Shown: piece by piece, positions 1-6,430 of the stretch
Position numbering within the stretch: the stretch's first letter is position 1
Layout: every line of letters begins with the position of its first letter
Source of the DNA: Rhodospirillales bacterium
GTDB taxonomy: Bacteria > Pseudomonadota > Alphaproteobacteria > QKFK01 > SZUA-500
Reading direction: 5' to 3'
Length of the DNA stretch: 14,194 nt
Assembly: GCA_003252195.1 (NCBI GenBank)
Contig: QKFK01000076.1
Location: 1 to 14,194, forward strand
Notes under the pieces: model-generated
What the model was told of the DNA's origin: nothing
Database searches by the model: none
The model's input: only the letters and a program-made list of their open reading frames with translations
Made by a program: the position numbers and the translations under genes

Positions 1-608
1 AAATAACAATAAGCTATGCCTCCATCTTCTAAATATTTGTGAGCAAAAGCCAAACCATTTCCTAGTGGAACTTGAGCACCAACAATACCATGCCCGCCGT
101 AAAAGCCATTTTCTACGCTAAACATATGCATAGAACCGCCCTTACCTTTTGAGTAGCCATCAATCTTACCTGTTAGCTCAGACATAACCCCTTTTGCTTC
201 CATTCCACAAGCAATCATATGACCATGATCACGGTAAGATGTAATTATGGAGTCGTTAGGATTAACACAATGTTGAACACCAGAAACAACAGCTTCTTGA
301 CCAATATATAGGTGGCAAAAACCTCCTATATGTCCTTGCCCATATAGCTGACCAGCTTTTTCTTCAAACCTTCTGATTGAAAGCATGTTTTTATACAAGC
401 TTAGCAACTCATCTTTTGATAGCTCTTCTGCTATTTTTTCAGGAGCTTTAGCATCTTTTTTATACTCTAAATTTCTAAATAAAGATAAGAGAGACTTACC
501 ATCTTTATAGGTATCATTCTTGCCTCCCCATAGGGCAGAAAGACCTAAATCATATAAATCATAATCTCGGTTAAGCTCTTCAAAGCCACCTTTAGGGCTA
601 ACGTTCAT
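1..608 (-). CDS. pdhA: Pyruvate dehydrogenase E1 component, alpha subunit (N-terminal part, cut by window edge)
   Basis: This subunit, with E1-beta, carries out the thiamine-diphosphate-dependent decarboxylation of pyruvate and reductive acetylation of E2 lipoyl groups, feeding acetyl-CoA to the TCA cycle in the cytoplasm. I translated 202 codons by hand. After about 55 poorly conserved residues come the E1-alpha hallmarks IRRFEEKAGQLYGQG, GGFCHLYIGQEA, SYRDHGH, KGKGGSMHMF and GGHGIVGAQVPLGNGLAFA. The window ends at ...AYCYF, just before the expected GDGA thiamine-diphosphate motif, so roughly the last 40% of a usual E1-alpha is missing. The ATG at 606-608 is preceded by the SD-like GAGGTG, and the reading frame is open throughout. 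The alpha2/beta2 architecture is usual in alphaproteobacteria and mitochondria. pdhB and the E2 gene would be expected further left, outside the window. The leader contains a Fur-box-like palindrome, described separately. Confidence 0.96.
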   Translation of the reverse strand, partial: MNVSPKGGFEELNRDYDLYDLGLSALWGGKNDTYKDGKSLLSLFRNLEYKKDAKAPEKIAEELSKDELLSLYKNMLSIRRFEEKAGQLYGQGHIGGFCHLYIGQEAVVSGVQHCVNPNDSIITSYRDHGHMIACGMEAKGVMSELTGKIDGYSKGKGGSMHMFSVENGFYGGHGIVGAQVPLGNGLAFAHKYLEDGGIAYCY

Positions 609-616
609 TTTGCACC

Positions 617-649
617 TCACCTAATTGATAATAATTATTATTTAGGTGA
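617..649. promoter_or_regulatory. 33-bp palindrome with Fur-box core in the pdhA leader
   Basis: The outer arms are TCACCTAA (617-624) and TTAGGTGA (642-649), centred on base 633. Inside, TGATAAT-A-ATTATTA (626-640) matches the 7-1-7 Fur consensus TGATAATnATTATCA at 13 of 14 defined positions. The element lies between the pdhA -10 and the pdhA start, 9 bases from the ATG. In the mRNA the two arms would form a hairpin. The first arm UCACCU also resembles the 16S anti-Shine-Dalgarno, so it could pair with AGGUGA/GAGGUG next to the start codon. It may be a DNA operator for a Fur-family regulator (Fur, Mur or similar), an RNA switch for ribosome access, or both. Confidence 0.5.
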
Positions 650-650
650 T

Positions 651-680
651 ATAATAGCATATTTATACTATTCAAGACAA
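651..680 (-). promoter_or_regulatory. Likely sigma70-type promoter of pdhA with extended -10
   Basis: On the minus strand, -35 TTGTCT (675-680) is followed by an 18-base spacer and -10 TATTAT (651-656). TGC directly before the -10 makes the extended element TGnTATTAT. Transcription would start near 644-646, inside the palindrome at 617-649, so a protein bound there would block initiation or early elongation. This was read by eye. The hexamers are good but the background is AT-rich. Confidence 0.5.
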
Positions 681-802
681 ATCACTAAATTAATTTTAGC
701 CTAAAGATTCCCAACCATAGCCAATATAACTAATACATTATATCTATATCAACAAACCACTGTTAACTGTTTAAAATATTTATAACAAACACATAAATTA
801 TA

Positions 803-831
803 TTTACTTTTTATAGCATTACTGATTAAAT
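803..831 (+). promoter_or_regulatory. Weak candidate promoter for the acidic exported protein gene
   Basis: TTTACT (803-808), a 17-base spacer and TTAAAT (826-831) would start transcription near 838, inside the CtrA-like site. Each hexamer matches the consensus at only 4 of 6 positions, so this is a weak call. The rest of the 609-872 gap holds the pdhA promoter and leader, plus a 9-base direct repeat CTGTTAACT at 760-768 and 839-847. Confidence 0.25.
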
Positions 832-846
832 TAAAAATCTGTTAAC
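831..846 (+). promoter_or_regulatory. CtrA-type binding site, exact TTAA-N7-TTAAC
   Basis: TTAA (831-834), seven bases AAATCTG, then TTAAC (842-846) is an exact match to the full CtrA recognition sequence of alphaproteobacteria. CtrA is the cell-cycle and motility response regulator. The site sits 26 bases before the ATG of the acidic exported protein and overlaps the likely transcription start, a position known for both activation and repression in Caulobacter. Because the motif is AT-rich and the region is very AT-rich, a chance match is quite possible. Confidence 0.35.
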
Positions 847-872
847 TATTATTGTCTTGAAAGGCACTCTCG

Positions 873-1124
873 ATGAATAAATTTATTAAATTAGCTTTAT
901 TAAGCGCTATCTTAACTTTCGGCGTTTCAACTGCATCTTTCGCTCAAGAAGCAACTATGACAGAAGAAGCTACTGTTGCTGCTCCTGCTGAAGAAACAAT
1001 GCCAGCAAGCGAAGAAGCTGCTACTCCAGCTGAAGAAGAAGCTCAAATTGACGAAGAAGCAACAACTGAAGAAGAAGTTATTGCTCCAGAAGAAACAGAA
1101 GAAGAACCTGCTTCTGAAGAATAG
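873..1124 (+). CDS. Small exported glutamate-rich acidic protein, unknown function
   Basis: This is an 83-residue protein. The first 24 residues are a clear Sec signal peptide: basic MNKFIK, a hydrophobic core LALLSAILTFGV, and a signal peptidase I site after SFA. The mature part, from Q25, has 59 residues with 22 Glu, 1 Asp and no Lys, Arg or His. It is built from imperfect short units such as PAEE, PASEE, ATPAEEE and TTEEE, so it should be unfolded and strongly negative in the periplasm or outside the cell. There is no cysteine, so it is not a lipoprotein. GAAAGG (859-864) is a fitting ribosome binding site eight bases before the ATG, and a strong terminator follows, so it is a stand-alone transcript. 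I do not recognise a family. Cation binding or a stress role would be guesses. The export signal, ribosome site and terminator together make a real gene likely. Confidence 0.8.
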   Translation: MNKFIKLALLSAILTFGVSTASFAQEATMTEEATVAAPAEETMPASEEAATPAEEEAQIDEEATTEEEVIAPEETEEEPASEE

Positions 1125-1146
1125 TCTTATAGGCTTAAAAATCAAA

Positions 1147-1174
1147 GGTGGCTAAATTAGCCACCTTTTTTTTT
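1147..1174 (+). terminator. Rho-independent terminator of the acidic protein gene
   Basis: A perfect inverted repeat GGTGGCTAA / TTAGCCACC (1147-1165, one central base) is followed directly by nine Ts (1166-1174). It lies 22 bases after the stop at 1124. The convergent acrR gene ends at 1233, and this T-run serves the plus strand. Confidence 0.93.
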
Positions 1175-1232
1175 GCGTAAACACGTATAAATAAGATGAT
1201 AAAACACAATATAAATATGTGTTAGCTTATTA

Positions 1233-1847
1233 TCAGATTGAAAAATTTTTATAAAAGAAGAGTTCAATTAAATTTACCCAATGTTCTTTAGGACTATCTT
1301 CATTAACATTAATCAAAAAATCTTTATAAATACCCATGATAAACACATGCAAACAATAAGCTAACATTTCAATATCTTCACTTTTACCAATCTCACCTTT
1401 TTCTTGGGCTTTTTTCAGCAGGGCCGCTATATATTTAACAAATTTTGCTTTTCCATCTTTTTCTCTTTTAAATACTAACTCTGCTTCTGAAACATATTCA
1501 TATTTGAACAGCATAATAGAAAGAACCTTCTGTTTTCTCTCATTTAACGCAACATCCTTAAAATTATTAATGCAGATATTTTTAAGTGTTTTTACTATTG
1601 CCGTATCTTCTTTAATCGACTTTGCAAAGGTTTCCTCAACAGGAGTTATCACTCGTTCACATATAGCATGAAACAATTCATTCTTATCCTTAAAATGCCA
1701 ATAAATAGCACCTCTTGTAACCCCTGCAATGTCTGCAATATCTTGCAATGTTGATAAAGAAAAACCTTTTTCATAAAAAACATCTTCAGCGGCATCTATT
1801 ATTTTGCTTCTTGTAACTAGAGCATCTTCTTTTTTTCTTCTAACCAC
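1233..1847 (-). CDS. acrR: TetR/AcrR-family transcriptional repressor of the adjacent efflux genes
   Basis: This DNA-binding repressor, a dimer in the family, probably senses toxic ligands and controls acrAB and itself. The N-terminal HTH domain is typical of the family: TRSKIIDAAEDVFYEKGF, then LQDIADIAGVTRGAIYWHF at about residues 34-52, then KDKNELF. The C-terminal half (KYEYVSEAELVFKREKDGK, later CLHVFIMGIYKDFLIN) is helical and resembles the AcrR/TtgR ligand-binding domain. I place the start at GTG 1845-1847 (204 residues), because AGGCAGG lies six bases upstream and the product begins VRRKKEDA, as AcrR-like proteins do. An in-frame GTG at 1866-1868 would add MCLGRCN but has no visible ribosome site. 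The gene diverges from acrA and shares a 129-base control region with an AcrR-box-like palindrome. The family call is firm and the target is inferred from context. Confidence 0.93.
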   Translation of the reverse strand: MVRRKKEDALVTRSKIIDAAEDVFYEKGFSLSTLQDIADIAGVTRGAIYWHFKDKNELFHAICERVITPVEETFAKSIKEDTAIVKTLKNICINNFKDVALNERKQKVLSIMLFKYEYVSEAELVFKREKDGKAKFVKYIAALLKKAQEKGEIGKSEDIEMLAYCLHVFIMGIYKDFLINVNEDSPKEHWVNLIELFFYKNFSI

Positions 1848-1883
1848 ATTACACCTGCCTAAACACACAAAAACTTAGCTTTT

Positions 1884-1907
1884 TACATACATACAAGTAT
1901 GTATATA
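1884..1907. promoter_or_regulatory. AcrR-box-like operator between acrR and acrA
   Basis: A 24-base palindrome has arms TACATACATAC (1884-1894) and GTATGTATATA (1897-1907) around a central AA, with one mismatched pair (C1886/A1905). The E. coli AcrR operator is also 24 bases and runs TACATACAT...ATGTATGTA, nearly the same outer sequence. It lies 37 bases from the acrR start and about 70 bases from the acrA start, so one dimer or dimer pair could repress both directions. The link to this repressor is inference from family knowledge and position. Confidence 0.75.
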
Positions 1908-1912
1908 TTTAA

Positions 1913-1940
1913 TTGAAAAGGCAAAAAAAATATATATATT
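1913..1940 (+). promoter_or_regulatory. Candidate promoter of acrAB
   Basis: TTGAAA (1913-1918), a 16-base spacer and TATATT (1935-1940) lie just downstream of the AcrR-like operator. An alternative is TTTACA (1882-1887) with TATATT (1904-1909), also 16 bases apart, which would overlap the operator itself. The tract is almost pure A/T, so the choice between them is uncertain. Confidence 0.4.
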
Positions 1941-1958
1941 AAACTATATTTAATATAT
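1934..1958. repeat. AT-only inverted repeat in the acrA leader
   Basis: The ten-base arms ATATATTAAA (1934-1943) and TTTAATATAT (1949-1958) are perfectly complementary around CTATA. The repeat sits between the likely -10 and the acrA ribosome site GGGGAAG (1965-1971). It could be a second operator or a weak leader hairpin. In such AT-rich DNA it could also be chance. Confidence 0.4.
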
Positions 1959-1976
1959 CTGTATGGGGAAGATAGT

Positions 1977-3128
1977 ATGAAAAACTTATCAAAAATCATT
2001 TGTTTAATATCAATTTCTGTCTTGTTGGTTGCTTGCAAAGACAACAAAAACTCACGCAGAGAAGCTCCAATCCCCACTGTTACAACACAGATTATAACCA
2101 AGCAATCTGCCCCATTATCTGTTGAATATGCGGCCAGAGCTGAGGGTTACAAAGAAGTTGAAGTTAGAGCTCAAGTAAGTGGCATATTACTAAAAAGAAA
2201 CTACAGAGAAGGTAGCCACGTTAAAAAAGACCAACAACTATTCCAGATTGACCCTAAACCATACCAAATCGCATTACAGCGAGCAGAGGCCGCCCAAAAG
2301 AATGCAGAGGCAAACTTAAAATCAGCCCAAAGAAACTGGAAGAGAATTGACTCCCTATTCAAAAAAGGTGTTGTTAGTGAGAAATCACAAGATGATGCAA
2401 TATCAGCATTAGAAAGTGCTGAGGCAAGCATTGACCAAGCTAAAGCAGAAGTCGCCGCCGCAAAACTTAATTTAGATTATACATCTGTAAAAGCTCCAAT
2501 ATCTGGCATCACTAGCAAAGAGATTGTATCAGAAGGAAGCTTAATTGGCACATCATCTAGTGAGAGTTTGCTTACAAAAATAACTCAAATTGATCCAATT
2601 TATGCAAGCTTTGCTATCCCTGATAGTGAATTTATCAAGAGCCGTCAAATGATGGAGAACGGAAAAATATCATCTCAAGAAGGACATTTAATTAAAGCTA
2701 AAATATTCTTGAATGACAACATTACTTACGATCAAATTGGTTACCTAAACTTTACTGATCCATCAATTGATACATCAACAGGTACGGTTGATGCTAGAGC
2801 AGTGTTTGACAACCCTAAAGGAGACTTGTTCCCAGGTCAATTTGTAAGAATTGCTTTGCAAGGCTTAGTGCTAAACGATGCGTTATTAGTTCCAGAATCT
2901 GCTATTATTCAAAACCCACAAGGTAAGTTTGTAATGATTGTTGACACAGATTTTAACGCCCAAATCCGCCCAGTTAAAACAGGGTTAAAAGTAGGCGATT
3001 CAATCGATATAGAAGAAGGTATTAATGATGGCGACGTAGTTATTATCGAAGGCATGATTAAAGCCAAACCTGGGCAAAAAGTTAAAATAGAAACCCCTAA
3101 TACAGAAGCTAAGGTCACTAGCAAATAA
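1977..3128 (+). CDS. acrA: RND efflux periplasmic adaptor (membrane fusion) lipoprotein, AcrA/MexA type
   Basis: The adaptor links the inner-membrane RND pump to an outer-membrane channel for export of drugs and other toxic compounds. It has 383 residues, close to the family length. It begins with a lipoprotein signal: MKNLSK, a hydrophobic core, and lipobox LVAC with the acylated Cys at residue 20. Residues 61-97 (VEVRAQVSGILLKRNYREGS...DPKPYQ) form the first half of the split lipoyl domain. About 96-165 is an Ala/Glu/Lys-rich coiled-coil hairpin. LNLDYTSVKAPISGITSKEI is the second lipoyl half, followed by the beta-barrel and membrane-proximal domains. The ribosome site GGGGAAG lies five bases before the ATG. 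acrB follows after 31 bases, so the two are co-transcribed. They are controlled by the divergent TetR-family gene. Confidence 0.96.
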   Translation: MKNLSKIICLISISVLLVACKDNKNSRREAPIPTVTTQIITKQSAPLSVEYAARAEGYKEVEVRAQVSGILLKRNYREGSHVKKDQQLFQIDPKPYQIALQRAEAAQKNAEANLKSAQRNWKRIDSLFKKGVVSEKSQDDAISALESAEASIDQAKAEVAAAKLNLDYTSVKAPISGITSKEIVSEGSLIGTSSSESLLTKITQIDPIYASFAIPDSEFIKSRQMMENGKISSQEGHLIKAKIFLNDNITYDQIGYLNFTDPSIDTSTGTVDARAVFDNPKGDLFPGQFVRIALQGLVLNDALLVPESAIIQNPQGKFVMIVDTDFNAQIRPVKTGLKVGDSIDIEEGINDGDVVIIEGMIKAKPGQKVKIETPNTEAKVTSK

Positions 3129-3159
3129 TTGCTACTATAATAGCGAGAAAGGCATAGAT

Positions 3160-6100
3160 ATGATATCCAAATTCTTTATTAACCGACCTGTTTTTGCTTC
3201 GGTTATTTCAATCGTTATTTTATTAGCAGGTGGTATTTCTATTTTTGCATTACCTATTGCTCAATATCCCGACATTGTTCCACCGCAAATCGTGGTTTCA
3301 ACCAATTACCCTGGCGCTACAGCTGAGGTTATTGCAAACACTGTTGCCGCTCCTTTAGAGCAAGAAATTAACGGTGTTGAACATATGATTTATATGAACT
3401 CATCTAGTTCATCAAGTGGTACGCTAAGCATTAACGTAAACTTTGAAGTTGGAACAGATCCCGACCAAGCTTCTATCCAAGTAAACAACCGCGTTAAGGC
3501 AGCAGAAGCCCGCCTACCTGAAGAAGTAAGACGTCAGGGCGTTACCGTTGATAAACGCTCAACAGATATTTTGCTACTTGTATCTATGATGTCAGATTCA
3601 GAGCAATATGATTCCGTTTATATTAGTAACTACGCCTTATTAAACGTAATTGATGATTTAAAACGTGTCCCAGGTGTTGGTTCTGCCAGATTATTTGGCT
3701 CAACCGAATATTCTATGCGCATATGGATTAACCCAGAAAAATTAGCTCAATATGGCTTAACTCCAACAGATATAGCCTCAGCAATATCTGAGCAAAATGC
3801 TCAATTTGCCGCAGGTAAATTTGGACAAGAACCAATAAATGAGGAGCTTGCATTTACTTATACTGTTACCACTAAAGGTCGTTTAACAACCCCAGAAGAA
3901 TTTGGAAATATCATTGTACGTTCTTCTAAAAATGGTGCATCACTACGCTTAAAAGAACTAGCAAGAATTGAACTTGGAGCTCAAGATTACAGCTTCTCTG
4001 GTGCTTACAACGGCAAATCAGCTGTTCCTATTGGTATATTCTTACAACCTGGAGCCAATGCTTTACAAACAGCTGTAAATGTTCAAAAAAAGATGGATGA
4101 ATTATCTGCTCGTTTCCCTCAGGGTATTAAATATGTAATTCCTTTTGATACTACACAGTTTGTTAAAATATCTATTGAGGAAGTTATTCATACTTTTGCT
4201 GAAGCCGTTATTCTTGTTATTTTAATTGTTTATCTCTTCTTGCAAAACGCGAGAGCGACAATCATTCCTATTTTAGCGGTGCCTGTTTCTATTATCGGAA
4301 CATTTGCAGGAATGCTTGCTATGGGCTTTTCTATCAACATGCTCACATTATTCGGCATGATATTGGCGATTGGTATCGTGGTGGATGATGCTATTATTGT
4401 TATTGAAAATGTTGAGCGCATCATGAAAGAAGAGCGGCTACCTCCTAAGGAAGCTTGTATAAAAGCTATGAATGAAGTTACAGGGCCTTTAATCGCGATT
4501 GTATTGGTTCTCGTATCTGTGTTCGTACCAGTATCATTTATGACAGGTTTATCTGGTGAAATGTATCGTCAATTTGCGGTTACTATTGCTGTTTCTGTTT
4601 GTATTTCAGGTTTAGTTGCGTTAACCCTAACACCAGCATTATGCGCGATATTCTTAAAACCAACACATAAAGAACCCCCTTTATTCTTCAGGTGGTTTAA
4701 TAGCTTTTTTGAGAGCATAACTAATAAATATGTTTCTACGGTAAACTTCTTTATCCGTAACGTAATTTTGTCTGTAATCATCTTTGCAATGATTGGTTCG
4801 GCAATATTCTTTATGTTCCGCCATATCCCTGGAGGATTAGTTCCAGATGAAGATAGAGGTTATGTGGTTGTGTCTTATCAATTAATGCCCGCAACATCTC
4901 TACAAAGAACAAAGAAGCTAACTGGAGAGATGACCCAGAGAATTCTTAAAAACCCAGGTACAGCTGGTTTGGTTACAATGTCTGGTTTTGATATTTTAAC
5001 CAGCACCAACAAAACTAACACTGGTGCCTCGTTCGTTAATCTAGACAATTGGAACGAGAGAAAGACACCTGAACTTGATGCCCGTAACATTGTTGGGCAA
5101 ATTATGGGAATGGGAGCAGGCTTAAATAATGGTATTACCATTGCCTTTAACCCTCCTGCGATTAGTGGTATTAGTATGACAGGTGGTTTTGAGGTTTATC
5201 TACAAAGCCGTACAAGCAGTGACTATTATGAATTAGCCAAAGCAGCTGACAAACTAGTAGCCGCCGCAAATCAGCGTCCAGAATTAACCCAAGTACGTTC
5301 TAACTTATCGGTTAACACTCCTCAATATTATATTGAGCTAGACAGAGACAAAGCACGCTCACTTGATATTCCAATTAACACTGTGTTTAGCACTATGCAA
5401 AGCACATTTGGTAGCTACTATGTAAATGACTTTACCTTATACGGACGCAACTATCGTGTTAACATTCAGTCAGAAGGTGAATTTAGACGTTCACCAGAAG
5501 ATTTAAAACGTGTATTTGTTAAATCAAACTCTGGTGAGTTAGTGCCTTTAGCGTCTCTTATAACAGTTAAAAGAATTACTGGTCCTGACGTTGTGGAGCG
5601 TTTTAACGTGTTCCCAGCTGCTAAATTGCTTGGTCAACCAGCAACTGGATACAGCTCAGGACAATCAATTAAAGCCATGGAAGATTTAACTAAGGAAGTT
5701 CTTGGTGATGAATATTCTCTAGGATGGGTTGGTACTGCTTATCAAGAAAAAAGCTCTTCAGGCTCTGGTTCAACCGCCTTTATATTTGGTTTGATTATGG
5801 TGTTCTTGATTTTAGCGGCTCAATATGAACGCTGGGCATTGCCTATATCAGTTATCATATCAATTCCATTTGCTATATTTGGCGCATTATGTGCGATTTA
5901 TTTCAGAGGGCTAAATAATGACTTATACTTCCAAATCGGACTAGTTACCTTAATTGGCTTATCTGCTAAAAATGCTATTCTTATTGTTGAATTTGCTATG
6001 GCAGAGCACGAAAAGGGAAAAGACATTATTAAAGCAGCACTTGACGCAGCTAAGTTGCGCTTCCGCCCAATTATCATGACATCGCTAGCCTTTACATTAG

Positions 6101-6267
6101 GTTGTCTACCCCTTGCAACCAGCTCTGGTGCAGGTTCAGCTAGCCGTCACGCGATTGGAACAGGTGTTATTGGAGGAATGCTCGCAGCTACCTTCATTGC
6201 AACCTTATTCATTCCACTATTCTATTGCATAGTAACTTGGTTAACCGAGAAAAACAAACAGCAATAA
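3160..6267 (+). CDS. acrB: RND multidrug efflux pump, inner-membrane transporter, HAE1/AcrB type
   Basis: This proton-driven trimeric transporter takes substrates from the periplasm and outer leaflet and passes them through the adaptor and an outer-membrane channel. Its 1035 residues are the full family length. It begins MISKFFINRPVFASVISI, the usual start into TM1, followed by LPIAQYPDIVPPQIVVSTNYPGA. The proton-relay residues are intact: the Asp pair in TM4 (GIVVDDAIIVIENVERIM, D409/D410) and the TM10 lysine (GLSAKNAILIVEFA, K937). Two large periplasmic loops and the TM7-12 repeat are present. GAGAAAGG (3145-3152) is the ribosome site. The gene is co-transcribed with acrA and ends at a strong terminator. 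No TolC/OprM-like gene follows, so the channel must be encoded elsewhere. The substrate range cannot be read from sequence. Confidence 0.97.
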   Translation: MISKFFINRPVFASVISIVILLAGGISIFALPIAQYPDIVPPQIVVSTNYPGATAEVIANTVAAPLEQEINGVEHMIYMNSSSSSSGTLSINVNFEVGTDPDQASIQVNNRVKAAEARLPEEVRRQGVTVDKRSTDILLLVSMMSDSEQYDSVYISNYALLNVIDDLKRVPGVGSARLFGSTEYSMRIWINPEKLAQYGLTPTDIASAISEQNAQFAAGKFGQEPINEELAFTYTVTTKGRLTTPEEFGNIIVRSSKNGASLRLKELARIELGAQDYSFSGAYNGKSAVPIGIFLQPGANALQTAVNVQKKMDELSARFPQGIKYVIPFDTTQFVKISIEEVIHTFAEAVILVILIVYLFLQNARATIIPILAVPVSIIGTFAGMLAMGFSINMLTLFGMILAIGIVVDDAIIVIENVERIMKEERLPPKEACIKAMNEVTGPLIAIVLVLVSVFVPVSFMTGLSGEMYRQFAVTIAVSVCISGLVALTLTPALCAIFLKPTHKEPPLFFRWFNSFFESITNKYVSTVNFFIRNVILSVIIFAMIGSAIFFMFRHIPGGLVPDEDRGYVVVSYQLMPATSLQRTKKLTGEMTQRILKNPGTAGLVTMSGFDILTSTNKTNTGASFVNLDNWNERKTPELDARNIVGQIMGMGAGLNNGITIAFNPPAISGISMTGGFEVYLQSRTSSDYYELAKAADKLVAAANQRPELTQVRSNLSVNTPQYYIELDRDKARSLDIPINTVFSTMQSTFGSYYVNDFTLYGRNYRVNIQSEGEFRRSPEDLKRVFVKSNSGELVPLASLITVKRITGPDVVERFNVFPAAKLLGQPATGYSSGQSIKAMEDLTKEVLGDEYSLGWVGTAYQEKSSSGSGSTAFIFGLIMVFLILAAQYERWALPISVIISIPFAIFGALCAIYFRGLNNDLYFQIGLVTLIGLSAKNAILIVEFAMAEHEKGKDIIKAALDAAKLRFRPIIMTSLAFTLGCLPLATSSGAGSASRHAIGTGVIGGMLAATFIATLFIPLFYCIVTWLTEKNKQQ

Positions 6268-6274
6268 TAAACAT

Positions 6275-6309
6275 AAAAAACAAGCCCCTAAATTTGGGGC
6301 TTGTTTTTT
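6275..6309. terminator. Bidirectional Rho-independent terminator between acrB and the flavoprotein gene
   Basis: An A6 run (6275-6280), stem CAAGCCCC (6281-6288), a seven-base loop, GGGGCTTG (6296-6303) and T6 (6304-6309) work on both strands. It begins eight bases after the acrB stop at 6267. The gene on the right is convergent, so the symmetry is useful. The remaining bases up to 6430 show nothing recognisable. Confidence 0.93.
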
Positions 6310-6430
6310 ATATTTAGAACGCAACAATAATACAGATTAGACAATCCTGCACAGCCGAAAAACCCACAAAACCAATAAGTAATCGAGCACAATATTTTCT
6401 GGATACAAACTCTACTACAAGTTTTTAATA

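Noticed and set aside
927..1145. 72-codon Phe/Ser/Cys-rich open frame opposite the acidic protein
   Set aside because: It is the reverse reading of repeated GAA codons (TTC), so a pure shadow. It also runs into the terminator of the real gene.
1848..1868. Upstream GTG start (1866-1868) for the TetR-family repressor
   Set aside because: It would add MCLGRCN without a ribosome site, while the GTG at 1845-1847 has AGGCAGG at proper distance and gives the usual family N-terminus.
1939..1953. TTAA-N7-TTAA as a CtrA site before acrA
   Set aside because: It lacks the final C and lies in a nearly pure A/T palindrome where such matches are expected by chance.
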